Shown: positions 1 through 6,569, counted from the first letter of the stretch. The stretch: 32,178 nt of DNA from Candidatus Desulfolinea nitratireducens (GCA_014382535.1 JACNJN010000060.1:1-32178); one strand, 5' to 3'. Program-made: numbers and translations. Notes: a model not told the origin generated them from the letters alone.

Positions 1-59
1 TCCTGCAAGTTTACTCAATTTTCTCATTCTTGGTTTAAAATGACCGAACCGAAAGTGAT

Positions 60-1196
60 ATGTTCAGCATTGGCCAGGAATTAAACGGGACACAGCATCG
101 CGATGAAAACTGGCGTGAAATAGCTGCGGCGGTTCGTGAAGAATATGACGGTCCGATCCTCTATTCTCCAGATTCGACCGGTGGGGAAAACTGGCTGGAA
201 ATAACTTGGTGGGATGCTGTGGATGCAATCGGTATTCATCCTTATGACGCCCGATTATCTGACCATGATGACCCGACAGTTGATGAGATGATTGAATATT
301 TAACCCCTGCTGTAGATCGCCTCGAAGTTCTTTCTAAAGAATTTGACCGCCCGGTTATCATTACCGAGCTTGCTTATTCAAGCATTGATGGTATGAGTGC
401 AGGCTCATCGATATATTATCAGCCCGCTACAACCTATGATGTTGATCTACAAGAACATGCAGATGTTTACGAAGCATTGATACAAGCTTTCAGCGGTAGA
501 CCTTGGTGGAAAGGTTTGTTTTTAGGAAATTATTTTCCGACAAATGATACTCTAATCACTCCCCCAAACAATATTTTCTTCTCAACCTATGGGAAACCGG
601 CAGAGAATGTTCTACGATCATTTTATGGTGCGGAGCCCCAACCTGCTTGGGTAGCTCCTGAACCCCCAGATATTGAGGACATGAGTATCCAGATTATTTA
701 TGATGATGTATTTCGGAATAATTGGGGATACTGGCCTCCTAACAACAACTTTGACATCATGGACATTTCCCAAAAGGATATTGTTGTTGATGGGGTAGCG
801 ATAGAAATTGTTCTTGATTCTTATGCAGACTTGCGGATTTCGCCCCCCGCCTCCGAAAATATCTCTGAGTATCAGTGGATTTCTTTTGACCTATATTCAG
901 AAGCAGAAGATGTTTGGGATCAAGGCCAAGGAAATTTTCACCCGGTCAATCTGTTAATGGTTATGTTTGGAAGCTATTATCAGGCAACGCCCTTTTCCGT
1001 GGAAATTACGGCTACACCTTATTTAGATGAAACACTAAAAGCCAAACATTGGCATCATGTTGTGATTCCAATTGAAGATTTTGGGCCAGTACGATCTCGT
1101 TCTGTTGATGATATTTCAATCCGTAACATTTCGCCTAATACAGTAAAAATTTATCTTGATAATATACAATTACTTAAAGAAAAGCCTGCTGAATAA
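60..1196 (+). CDS. Glycoside hydrolase (clan GH-A TIM-barrel, GH113-like), C-terminal part, with beta-sandwich domain
   Basis: This is the C-terminal part of a probably extracellular glycan-degrading enzyme. Residues 1-200 look like the second half of a clan GH-A TIM barrel. The motif SIGQELNG (E7) fits the acid/base glutamate and VIITELAYS (E103) the nucleophile, and the spacing and the GIHPYD motif recall GH113 mannanases. Residues about 210-375 are rich in Asp, aromatic residues and beta strands (IIYDD near 213, IYLDNIQLL at the end) and resemble a carbohydrate-binding-type beta-sandwich. No start with a Shine-Dalgarno sequence is visible at 60. Upstream there is a stop in the same frame (36-38), while another frame of 1-54 reads like barrel sequence, so the gene is probably cut by the window edge and may carry a frameshift near 52-57. 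The exact GH family is uncertain. Confidence 0.7.
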   Translation: MFSIGQELNGTQHRDENWREIAAAVREEYDGPILYSPDSTGGENWLEITWWDAVDAIGIHPYDARLSDHDDPTVDEMIEYLTPAVDRLEVLSKEFDRPVIITELAYSSIDGMSAGSSIYYQPATTYDVDLQEHADVYEALIQAFSGRPWWKGLFLGNYFPTNDTLITPPNNIFFSTYGKPAENVLRSFYGAEPQPAWVAPEPPDIEDMSIQIIYDDVFRNNWGYWPPNNNFDIMDISQKDIVVDGVAIEIVLDSYADLRISPPASENISEYQWISFDLYSEAEDVWDQGQGNFHPVNLLMVMFGSYYQATPFSVEITATPYLDETLKAKHWHHVVIPIEDFGPVRSRSVDDISIRNISPNTVKIYLDNIQLLKEKPAE

Positions 1197-1462
1197 TCTT
1201 CACAAAGACAACTGCTCGATATGTGGTTTATTTGTTCTCTAAGCCCATTAATTTACTTGTAGGTACTCGAGATACCGAATTTTTCGAAGCTGGAGCATAT
1301 CGATTTGTAAATGATGCAGAAACACTAGCAAAAGGAGTTATTGAAGTACTCTATTTGCTTCGAAATTCATTATTTCACGGAGAAATTGTCCCTAATAATG
1401 ATGCTCAACATATTTATGCAGCTGCATATCATATTTTGCATGAACTAGTTCAAGCCTTGTAA
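1193..1462 (+). pseudogene. C-terminal fragment of a HEPN-like protein
   Basis: The reading frame is open from 1193 and ends at 1462, with only a GTG (1223) as a possible start and no Shine-Dalgarno sequence. The product would be about 79-90 residues. Its C-terminal half contains LYLLRNSLFHGE, an R-x4-H motif as in HEPN domains, followed by a helix ending in ILHELV. This matches the end of longer uncharacterised HEPN-type proteins (established family feature: the R-x4-6-H motif is the RNase or RNA-binding site in many of them). The N-terminal part is missing, so I read it as a truncated remnant. It lies 26 bp after the hydrolase stop in AT-rich DNA. It could instead be a small intact gene. 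Confidence 0.45.
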
Positions 1463-1498
1463 TATATATTATAGGTTTCCTTTAGCAATTCCCAAAAC

Positions 1499-1522
1499 AA
1501 AAACGCCCATTCGGGTGTTTTT
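1499..1522 (+). terminator. Rho-independent terminator after the HEPN-like fragment
   Basis: A 10-bp stem (AAAAACGCCC at 1499-1508, GGGTGTTTTT at 1513-1522, one G-T pair) with a 4-base loop ends in a T run. It closes the plus-strand transcript of the hydrolase and HEPN fragment. Confidence 0.75.
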
Positions 1523-1563
1523 ATTACCATTGCACTTCGATAGATTTACTACCGAATAAAAAT

Positions 1564-1575
1564 GTGCCCCCACGG
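1564..1575. repeat. 12-bp direct repeat of the tRNA-Glu 3' end (att-like site)
   Basis: GTGCCCCCACGG here is identical to 2713-2724, which covers the 3' terminus of tRNA-Glu (the tRNA is on the minus strand). Both copies are in the same orientation, and the second copy lies downstream of the tRNA 3' end. This is the usual geometry of attL/attR around an element integrated at a tRNA gene. Confidence 0.5.
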
Positions 1576-1589
1576 TATTATTGTCACCA

Positions 1590-1618
1590 TTGACTAAATA
1601 TTGACAAAATCATATACT
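1590..1618 (+). promoter_or_regulatory. Sigma70-type promoter of the DUF3467/toxin-antitoxin unit
   Basis: TTGACT (1590-1595) and TATACT (1613-1618) are separated by 17 bp. They lie 62 bp ahead of the DUF3467 start and directly inside the att-like repeat at 1564, so the three-gene unit carries its own promoter. Confidence 0.6.
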
Positions 1619-1679
1619 ATATATACCAACAAAGTAAGACATACCTAATTACTTTTTTGCTATGAGGAGAAAAATAAGG

Positions 1680-2000
1680 ATGCCAGATAAGAAAAAGCCT
1701 GAAATCAAAGAGAAGGCGATTCGTTTGATTTGGGATTCGCCCGAGGGACTTCCAGCGTATGCAAATCAAATACAAGTAACCCACGCTGGAGGAAATGATT
1801 TCCATATCTATTTTGGTTATGTGGCACCTCCGTTGACGCATGGTTTAACAGAAGAAGAGATAGAGGAAATGCCCGACAAGTTATCGATAAAGCCTCTGAC
1901 AAACATTGTCATCACTCCAGATATGATGAGAGCAATTGTTCAAGTATTATCCGACAATCTTGACAAATATGATGAACGGGAGAAGGGAAAAGATAAATGA
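1680..2000 (+). CDS. DUF3467 family protein
   Basis: The product is 106 residues from the ATG at 1680, the start that places AGGAG (1665-1669) upstream. An earlier in-frame ATG at 1662 would lie before that Shine-Dalgarno sequence. Features of the family are visible: LPAYANQIQV near the N-terminus, FHIYFGYVAPP in the middle, and a C-terminal ITPDMMRAIVQVLSDNLDKYD helix. The function of DUF3467 proteins is not established. The stop overlaps the next start by 4 nt (ATGA at 1997-2000), so translation is probably coupled to the putative antitoxin. The charged C-terminal tail is rich in Lys, Glu and Asp. Confidence 0.7.
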   Translation: MPDKKKPEIKEKAIRLIWDSPEGLPAYANQIQVTHAGGNDFHIYFGYVAPPLTHGLTEEEIEEMPDKLSIKPLTNIVITPDMMRAIVQVLSDNLDKYDEREKGKDK

Positions 2001-2281
2001 CGGCGGAAATGATGCAAATCCCAATTACCGACAATAGAATCAGCGGGTCCAGTTATTTAGGAAAAGCTGGTGGGACGAATGAAACATATATCCAGCACGA
2101 CGGAAATATAATAAAAGTTCGTGTCGATCAACTTTGGTTCTGGACTGATGAATGGCAAGCGCGTCACGAAACCGCTGTTGCGGATTTAGACGAGGGGAGA
2201 CATACTGTTTATGAAACGGGAGAAGATTTATTTGCGGCAATGGGCGAAGCAATAACGCGTAATGAAACACGTAACGGCTGA
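1997..2281 (+). CDS. Putative antitoxin of a type II toxin-antitoxin pair
   Basis: This 94-residue protein overlaps the DUF3467 stop by 4 nt and the downstream toxin-like gene by 20 nt. The C-terminal half (WTDEWQARHETAVADLDEG, then TGEDLFAAM) has the pattern of the tails of many small antitoxins: W-x3-W, an acidic helix, a G-R-h turn, then an 'eeLfaal' segment. The N-terminal half may be a small beta domain of AbrB/MazE type, but I cannot show this. Antitoxin identity rests on its position next to a RelE/ParE-like gene and on this tail. Such proteins usually neutralise the toxin and repress their own promoter, here probably the one at 1590-1618. Confidence 0.55.
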   Translation: MTAEMMQIPITDNRISGSSYLGKAGGTNETYIQHDGNIIKVRVDQLWFWTDEWQARHETAVADLDEGRHTVYETGEDLFAAMGEAITRNETRNG

Positions 2282-2534
2282 TGGCTTTTGGGCATCTTTC
2301 AATGGCCTACCCATAAGTATTCAAAAGGAAGCACAAGATAAATTTGCACTATTTATTGAGAACCCACGGCACCCATCTTTGCGAACGAAAAAGATGGAAG
2401 GAAAAGATGGGATATATGAGGGGCACGTTACTCTCGGCTATGTTTTTACGTACAGATACAATATAAGGGATGGTGAAAAAGTAATCGAATCTTTGGATAT
2501 TGGCAAACACGACGTCGTTTTCAATAGAGCCTAA
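2262..2534 (+). CDS. RelE/ParE-family toxin
   Basis: This 90-residue protein has the compact RelE/ParE layout: FWASFNGLPISIQKEAQDKF (two helices), then NPRHPSLRTKKM, the characteristic 'NP.HpsL..k' segment, then the beta-hairpins VTLGYVFTYRYNI and VIESLDIGKHDVV. Known members act as ribosome-dependent mRNA endonucleases or gyrase poisons. Which applies here cannot be told. The YRYNI strand and a terminal His (GKHDVVF) fit the RelE side. The start overlaps the putative antitoxin by 20 nt, which suggests translational coupling. The unit lies between the tRNA-Glu gene and its repeat. Confidence 0.7.
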   Translation: MKHVTADGFWASFNGLPISIQKEAQDKFALFIENPRHPSLRTKKMEGKDGIYEGHVTLGYVFTYRYNIRDGEKVIESLDIGKHDVVFNRA

Positions 2535-2562
2535 AAGCCAGCTAATCGCAGGCCTTTTTCTA
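2532..2562 (+). terminator. Weak terminator-like hairpin after the toxin gene
   Basis: AAAAGCC and GGCCTTTTT can pair with one bulge across an 11-base loop, directly at the toxin stop codon, and the structure ends in a T run. The stem is imperfect, so this is a weak call. Confidence 0.3.
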
Positions 2563-2648
2563 TACTTTAGAGTGCAAATTTCGCACCCATTAATAATGCT
2601 AAAACGGCTTATCTCTATTCCAGCGGGCTACGGCGATTAAAAAAACAA

Positions 2649-2677
2649 AGAAAGCCCCACTATTAGCGGGGCTTTCT
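2649..2677 (-). terminator. Terminator of the tRNA-Glu transcript
   Basis: AGAAAGCCCC (2649-2658) and GGGGCTTTCT (2668-2677) form a perfect 10-bp stem with a 9-base loop. On the minus strand it is followed by a T-rich run (2641-2648), so it terminates the tRNA transcript. Confidence 0.75.
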
Positions 2678-2713
2678 GATGATGGGGTGGGCACATGTTT
2701 GCCTATAGAGAAG

Positions 2714-2786
2714 TGCCCCCACGGGGATTCGAACCCCGGTCTTGACCTTGAAAGGGTCACGTCCTGGTCCCCTAGACGATGGGGGC
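2714..2786 (-). tRNA. tRNA-Glu (TTC anticodon)
   Basis: Read on the minus strand, 2786 to 2714 folds as a 73-nt cloverleaf. The acceptor stem GCCCCCA pairs with TGGGGGC. The anticodon stem TGACC/GGTCA closes the loop CTTTCAA with anticodon TTC. The T arm is CCGGGGTTCGAATCCCCG. CCA is not encoded. A sigma70-type promoter lies upstream (2809-2837) and a terminator downstream (2649-2677), so it is a single-gene transcript. Its last 11 bases plus one flanking base recur at 1564-1575. Confidence 0.95.
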
Positions 2787-2808
2787 TTGCAAAAAACGTG
2801 CGGGCAAA

Positions 2809-2837
2809 ATTCTATCACGCAGGGAATGATAGGTCAA
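2809..2837 (-). promoter_or_regulatory. Promoter of tRNA-Glu
   Basis: On the minus strand, TTGACC (2837-2832), a 17-bp spacer and TAGAAT (2814-2809) lie about 23 bp upstream of the mature tRNA 5' end. This is a near-consensus sigma70-type promoter. Confidence 0.75.
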
Positions 2838-2906
2838 GCGATTTGGTTAAAATTCACCAGTGATTTGAACAGGTTATTTCCAAACCTATTTCCCAATAAA
2901 ATCAGG

Positions 2907-3464
2907 CTATTTCTTGTCTTTTTCATTTTCCTTGCGTTGGTTGAGAAGACCAAGCAGGTTTACTTGAGTACGATTAAAAAGCATTGCCGTTGACTGGATC
3001 TTTAGGGTTGGAATTAATGTCCCGACTACATTTGCATCATAAAGTGGAATAAAGTCTCGAGTCCCCTCTGACATAAGTACCCTGAAATCAAACCGCCCTT
3101 GCCATTCAATGACCCCTTTCATTTCAAAATCTTCAATTGTTATCCATACTTCATGCTGTGAAGTGGATGCATAACCTCCGCGAGCCAAGGCTTGAGGGCC
3201 AATATCCTCACGACGGCTTAACGAAGCAAGTAGAAGGCGATCTTTCGATAGACGGATCACCTCAAAATGATTAGCCAGTTTTGTTGGCATGTGGATGCGA
3301 GCCAGTTTCGCATCGTGGATTTCCATAAATGAGGTATTTGGGTCGTTAAGCTTCCCAACCATTCCAGTATTCGAAACCAGTATTTTTCCTACAACTCTAT
3401 AACTTGTAGTAAGCATATCAATAGGAACAAAATGATGCGTATGTGAGGGGTTTGGTAGAGACAT
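2907..3464 (-). CDS. Conserved hypothetical protein (unrecognised)
   Basis: I do not recognise this 185-residue protein. It has no signal peptide or membrane segment and contains no Cys pair. It appears mainly beta-rich in the middle (FEVIRLSKDRLLLASL, HEVWITIEDFEMKGVIEWQGRFDFRVLMSEG) with a very basic C-terminal tail (QRKENEKDKK). A VPIDMLTTSYRVVGKILV segment near the N-terminus may start a beta-barrel. Its ATG has a good Shine-Dalgarno sequence (GAGGAAAAG, 3470-3478), and it follows the zinc-finger gene by 17 bp. It is probably the last gene of the lepB operon. Confidence 0.6.
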   Translation of the reverse strand: MSLPNPSHTHHFVPIDMLTTSYRVVGKILVSNTGMVGKLNDPNTSFMEIHDAKLARIHMPTKLANHFEVIRLSKDRLLLASLSRREDIGPQALARGGYASTSQHEVWITIEDFEMKGVIEWQGRFDFRVLMSEGTRDFIPLYDANVVGTLIPTLKIQSTAMLFNRTQVNLLGLLNQRKENEKDKK

Positions 3465-3481
3465 TTCTTTTCCTCGATGGA

Positions 3482-3778
3482 TTATTTGGCAGCAGGTGGG
3501 GCGTTGTCTCCCTGATGTCGTGGCCGTTCCGAATTTTTGCCGTACTCAGGTCTACGCCCGGTATTCGGGTTAAGTAACATAGAAAGCCAGGATATTGCCC
3601 GCTGATCGTATTCCCGTTTTCCGCAAACATCACAAATCCATGCAGGGAAATTGGGAACCGTGATCAATTCTTCGTTCAGCCAGGTGAAATAAGTAAGATA
3701 TCTTGGGCGAACAATGCCCGCCTGACAATCCTGGCAAGGATAACTTTCGGGGAGTTCAGTGTTTTTGATCATATTCAT
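3482..3778 (-). CDS. Small YgiT-type zinc-finger protein
   Basis: This 98-residue protein has two Cys pairs. CQDC lies near residues 15-18 and CDVC near 49-52, with the segment ITVPNFPAWICDVCGKREYD between and around them. This is the layout of YgiT-type zinc-finger domains, known from the N-terminus of MqsA antitoxins but also from stand-alone proteins. There is no MqsR-like toxin or HTH domain here, so a toxin-antitoxin role is not supported. The C-terminal tail is basic and proline-rich. The start lies 1 nt after the lepB stop, so the genes are probably co-translated. Confidence 0.6.
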   Translation of the reverse strand: MNMIKNTELPESYPCQDCQAGIVRPRYLTYFTWLNEELITVPNFPAWICDVCGKREYDQRAISWLSMLLNPNTGRRPEYGKNSERPRHQGDNAPPAAK

Positions 3779-3779
3779 A

Positions 3780-4373
3780 TCAGGGCATCGCCAGGGTTAT
3801 CTGGATATGCTTGAGAGCCTTCCAGTCGGGGGGCGGCCAATAAACTGTGATTGCTTTACCAATAATATTATCCATTGGAACTGCTCCCCAGGAGTGGGAA
3901 TCAGAAGAATTATTGCGGTTGTCGCCCAAGACAAAAATTTGTCCATCTGGTACGCTCCATTGACCAACGTATTGGGGTGTGGCAGCAATATAGGGTTCGT
4001 TTAGGGCTTCCTGGTTCACGCTTACCTGCCCATCAGAAATGATTACCTCATCCCCGGGCAAGCCGATGACACGCTTTATAAAATCCTGATCAGGATCAAC
4101 AGGAAAATGGAAAACAACAATATCACCATATTCGGGGAGATTTGAGCGATAAGATAACTTGTTTACCAAAATATATTGCCCGTCATCGAGGGTAGGGCGC
4201 ATGCTATACCCATCTACCAGGACACGGGCGGTGACGGCATTAATACCAAAGAAGAGGGCAATCGACAAGAGTAATGTTTCCAGTAAATCAAAAATAAAAC
4301 GCAGAAATCCTCTTTTCTTCTCAGGTGGATTTTCTGTTATTAGATCAGTTTCTGGTGTTTGTGGTATATCCAA
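3780..4373 (-). CDS. lepB: Signal peptidase I
   Basis: This is type I signal peptidase, which removes Sec/Tat signal peptides at the outer face of the membrane. After a polar N-terminus there is one membrane anchor (about residues 24-48). Then come the conserved boxes: GYSMRPTL with nucleophile Ser57, DFIKRVIGLPGDE with general base Lys100, and GDNRNNSSDSH near 150-160. The length (197 aa) is normal for bacterial forms with one anchor. The only plausible start is TTG at 4373, spaced 7 nt from GGAGG. That GGAGG forms part of the 3' arm of the terminator hairpin of the upstream gene (4380-4402), an unusual arrangement. Two small genes follow closely. Confidence 0.93.
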   Translation of the reverse strand: MDIPQTPETDLITENPPEKKRGFLRFIFDLLETLLLSIALFFGINAVTARVLVDGYSMRPTLDDGQYILVNKLSYRSNLPEYGDIVVFHFPVDPDQDFIKRVIGLPGDEVIISDGQVSVNQEALNEPYIAATPQYVGQWSVPDGQIFVLGDNRNNSSDSHSWGAVPMDNIIGKAITVYWPPPDWKALKHIQITLAMP

Positions 4374-4402
4374 AAAAAAGCCTCCAAAGCTTGTTGGGAG
4401 GC
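4372..4402 (-). terminator. Terminator hairpin overlapping the lepB ribosome-binding site
   Basis: On the minus strand, GCCTCC (4402-4397) and GGAGGC (4385-4380) pair, with extra AA/TT pairs near the loop, and eight T residues follow (4379-4372). It lies 12 bp after the methyltransferase stop. The 3' arm contains the GGAGG that precedes the lepB TTG start, so folding would both terminate the transcript and hide the lepB ribosome-binding site. Confidence 0.7.
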
Positions 4403-4413
4403 ATTATACTGCA

Positions 4414-5178
4414 TTATCCCACCGCCGTACGCCCCCAAATATAGTGCGTTGGTACATATAAAACCCGTTCCCCGTTCAGCCATGCGGCCTTATCCAAGGC
4501 ATTCAATTTTTGGAGGCGTTCATCCGCAATTTGTCCCGCTAAATCAGATTCCAATATTGCCCATTCCAATTCCCGTTCCTCCTCGCTGAGCGGATCGCTC
4601 CCTTCTTTTGAAATTGCCCCCGCTTCAATAATGTTGATCCCAGCTTCGAAAAAAAGCTCCGCTAAATTTTCGCCGATACCAGGATCCGCTCCTTGCCGCC
4701 GCAGCGCATCTCTTTGCCATTTTCCCAGTGGTTCAAGAGCCGCAGGCTTGTCTACGCGGTGGTTATAATCAGGTTCGGCAAAAGCGATGATATCGCCACC
4801 GGCCTTGGTCACACGGGTCATTTCGCGGATCGCATCCAGTGGGTGCGGCAACCAGAGAAGCAGGAAGTGGCAGAAAACGACCTCGAAGCTTTCAATAGCA
4901 TAGGGAAGGGAAAAAGCATCGCCGCAGGTTAACGGGGGTGAAATTAGGATATTGGATTTTGCCTCTTTAAGGGAGGCAAACTGAATATCGAGTCCGTGCA
5001 CGGTGGCCGGTGTGGAAATTTCTGAAAGTATCGCCCCTGTCCCACAGCCTACTTCAAGGGCGCGAGAGGCCTGATCCAATCCTGCTTCTTTAAAGAGGTA
5101 AGCGCGCAGCTCACGAGTCCAGTTGGCCTGCTGGACGTAACGGTTATGCCACCCCCCCTTTAATTCCCCCCCGCTCAC
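4414..5178 (-). CDS. Class I SAM-dependent methyltransferase
   Basis: This is a Rossmann-fold methyltransferase. Motif I is ALEVGCGTGAILSEI, the acidic residue of motif II lies in VHGLDIQFASLKEA, and CGDAFSLPYAIESFEVVFCHFLLLWL followed by REMTRVTKAGGDIIAFAEPDY gives motifs III-V, as in UbiE/Methyltransf_11 enzymes. The substrate is not evident. The start is uncertain. No ATG lies in frame before the conserved WHNRYVQQANWT segment, and the region upstream is a G/C-rich palindromic repeat. The GTG at 5178, inside that repeat, gives 254 residues. A TTG at 5238 is the only earlier option and would overlap the phosphatase gene. A repeat insertion may have replaced the original start. Confidence 0.8.
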   Translation of the reverse strand: MSGGELKGGWHNRYVQQANWTRELRAYLFKEAGLDQASRALEVGCGTGAILSEISTPATVHGLDIQFASLKEAKSNILISPPLTCGDAFSLPYAIESFEVVFCHFLLLWLPHPLDAIREMTRVTKAGGDIIAFAEPDYNHRVDKPAALEPLGKWQRDALRRQGADPGIGENLAELFFEAGINIIEAGAISKEGSDPLSEEERELEWAILESDLAGQIADERLQKLNALDKAAWLNGERVLYVPTHYIWGRTAVG

Positions 5179-5212
5179 GGGGGGGATGCCCAGGTGGGCA
5201 GGGGAGGGAGGA
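5151..5212. repeat. G/C-rich palindromic repeat at the phosphatase-methyltransferase junction
   Basis: Two hairpins follow each other: a C7/G7 stem (about 5165-5186) around GCTCA, and TGCCCA/TGGGCA (about 5187-5201) around GG. Runs of C and G flank them. The composition differs sharply from neighbouring coding DNA and looks like a dispersed REP-type element. It supplies the N-terminal codons of the methyltransferase reading frame. Confidence 0.6.
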
Positions 5213-5215
5213 GAG

Positions 5216-5716
5216 TCATTTCTTCCAGTTCCGCACAAAATCTTTTTGATCCTCTGTTTGCGGAGATGGGGCGTAATAACAAAGCTGATCCACTTTTAGC
5301 AGGGCTTCTGCGCCATCCAAGCCACTCTCGACAAAATAACAGCCAACTGCCGTACCTGTGCGCCCCATCCCTGCCCAACAATGGATATATGGTTTGCCTC
5401 CATCGGCTAGGGCCTGGTGGATGGTATCGAGGATGACGCGCATTTCTTTGGGTGAAGGGATGCCAAAATCGCCAATGGAGAAGCGATAATAATTGGTTTC
5501 AATCTGATAATAGCCAGCTCTTTCGAGCAAAACATGTTCGTAGGGGATGCGTTCACCGGGCGTGGTCAGGTCGATATAAGTGGTGATGCCGGCTTCAAGG
5601 AGGGCGTCTATCCGATTTTCGGTTTTGCCTTCATTAAAGCGATGGCCCGGGTATTCACCCGCCATAAATTTATCGGGCAGGACCCAGTAGGAGTTGTAAC
5701 GAGGGAGTTTAGACAT
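5216..5716 (-). CDS. Dual-specificity/tyrosine protein phosphatase-like protein
   Basis: The Cys-based phosphatase signature YIHCWAGMGRTGTAVG (HC-x5-R) is intact and gives the catalytic Cys and phosphate-binding Arg. A likely general-acid Asp lies in YRFSIGDFGIPSP. The N-terminal segment (YWVLPDKFMAGEYPG) is typical of small bacterial dual-specificity phosphatases. The product has 166 residues from ATG 5716, which overlaps the PilZ stop by 8 nt. A longer reading frame to 5770 would run well into the PilZ gene and lacks a better ribosome site. The substrate is unknown. Coupling to a PilZ gene suggests a signalling role, but this is inference. Confidence 0.82.
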   Translation of the reverse strand: MSKLPRYNSYWVLPDKFMAGEYPGHRFNEGKTENRIDALLEAGITTYIDLTTPGERIPYEHVLLERAGYYQIETNYYRFSIGDFGIPSPKEMRVILDTIHQALADGGKPYIHCWAGMGRTGTAVGCYFVESGLDGAEALLKVDQLCYYAPSPQTEDQKDFVRNWKK

Positions 5717-6101
5717 GATTTGGTTCGCTGGCGGCGGCTTGGTTATCGACATCATCGCGGCGAAACTCATAGGTTTCGATCATTTGAGTGATAATGGGTT
5801 TTTTTTCTTCAGCAAGTTCGACGAATTGGAAGCCAACATTCATGAGCTTGGGATCCAGGTCAGGGCGGCTCCAGGCAACGCGGACCTTAACCTTTAGTAT
5901 ATTTTCTGTAAATGAAGGGATCTCAGGCAGATCAATATATAACTCGATTTCTTTGTTTACTTCCAGATCTTCTTTGCTGATCACCATTAATCCATCCAGG
6001 GTGATGTCACAAAGATAACCAAGTATCTTCCCCGTGCTTTGTTCATAGACATTTGAGTAAGCCATCAGATATTTGCGAGGGAGTTTTCGCTTTTCTTCCA
6101 T
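5709..6101 (-). CDS. PilZ-domain protein (putative c-di-GMP binding)
   Basis: This is a 130-residue single-domain protein. It starts with EEKRKLPRKYLM, which contains the R-x3-R pattern of PilZ domains, followed by the second motif DITLDGLMV (D-x-S/T-x-x-G) and the beta-barrel strands VKVRVAWSRPDLDPKLMNVGFQFVEL. Both c-di-GMP contact motifs are therefore present. The start at 6101 is chosen because AAGGAGG sits 8 nt upstream. A frame extension to 6131 would overlap the preceding gene. It overlaps the phosphatase gene at its 3' end. Confidence 0.85.
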   Translation of the reverse strand: MEEKRKLPRKYLMAYSNVYEQSTGKILGYLCDITLDGLMVISKEDLEVNKEIELYIDLPEIPSFTENILKVKVRVAWSRPDLDPKLMNVGFQFVELAEEKKPIITQMIETYEFRRDDVDNQAAASEPNHV

Positions 6102-6114
6102 AAGTTGAACCTCC

Positions 6115-6558
6115 TTATTTGGTGGTTTCAATAATATCTTCTGTTAATTGCGCTGCGTATCGGACCAGCTGCGGACAAGTCGTATTGAATACTCCACTAT
6201 TTCGTGCTTTTTCCAGATCTTCTGACGTATTGAGATGATGACCAAGCAAATCCCTGCAAAGGAGTGAGCCATTTTCTTCTTTGAAACGTTGCATAAGTTT
6301 CTGACTGGCCTGGCGGACCTTTTCTTCATCATCCGCTATCTCCGAGCCATATTTCAACCCCAAAGTCATCAAGGCGCCAGTGACTGCGCCGCAAACCTCG
6401 CCCTGACGAACCATTCCGCCGCCAAAGGCTGAGGCTATCTTGAGGGCAGCCTCCTGCGATAGTCCAAGCTCAGGCGCGAAAGCTGAGAAAACAGATTGAG
6501 AGCAGGAAAAACCTTTCCCAAATTGAGTAGCAGCGTATTCAATATTTTTATTTGGCAT
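6115..6558 (-). CDS. C_GCAxxG_C_C family (redox-type) protein
   Basis: This 147-residue protein has four conserved-looking cysteines: C19 (FSCSQSVF), C56 (GEVCGAVTGALMTLG), C101 (LLCRDLLG) and C128 (TTCPQLVRYAA). The pattern and the surrounding sequence match the C_GCAxxG_C_C family. Members are predicted to be redox-active or metal-binding, without a firmly established role. There is no signal peptide. It begins 11 bp after the ICMT-like gene and ends close to the PilZ gene, within the same minus-strand run. A link to the cysteine-rich DUF2207 tail encoded upstream is possible but only inferred. Confidence 0.8.
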   Translation of the reverse strand: MPNKNIEYAATQFGKGFSCSQSVFSAFAPELGLSQEAALKIASAFGGGMVRQGEVCGAVTGALMTLGLKYGSEIADDEEKVRQASQKLMQRFKEENGSLLCRDLLGHHLNTSEDLEKARNSGVFNTTCPQLVRYAAQLTEDIIETTK

Positions 6559-6569
6559 GATGTAATTCC

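Noticed and set aside
1564-1575. A second, partial tRNA gene
   Set aside because: Only 12 bp match the tRNA-Glu 3' end. No T loop or anticodon arm follows, so it is at most an att-like copy.
3482-3778. MqsA antitoxin of an MqsRA pair
   Set aside because: The Cys pairs fit a YgiT-type finger, but there is no HTH domain and no MqsR-like toxin beside it. The context is lepB.
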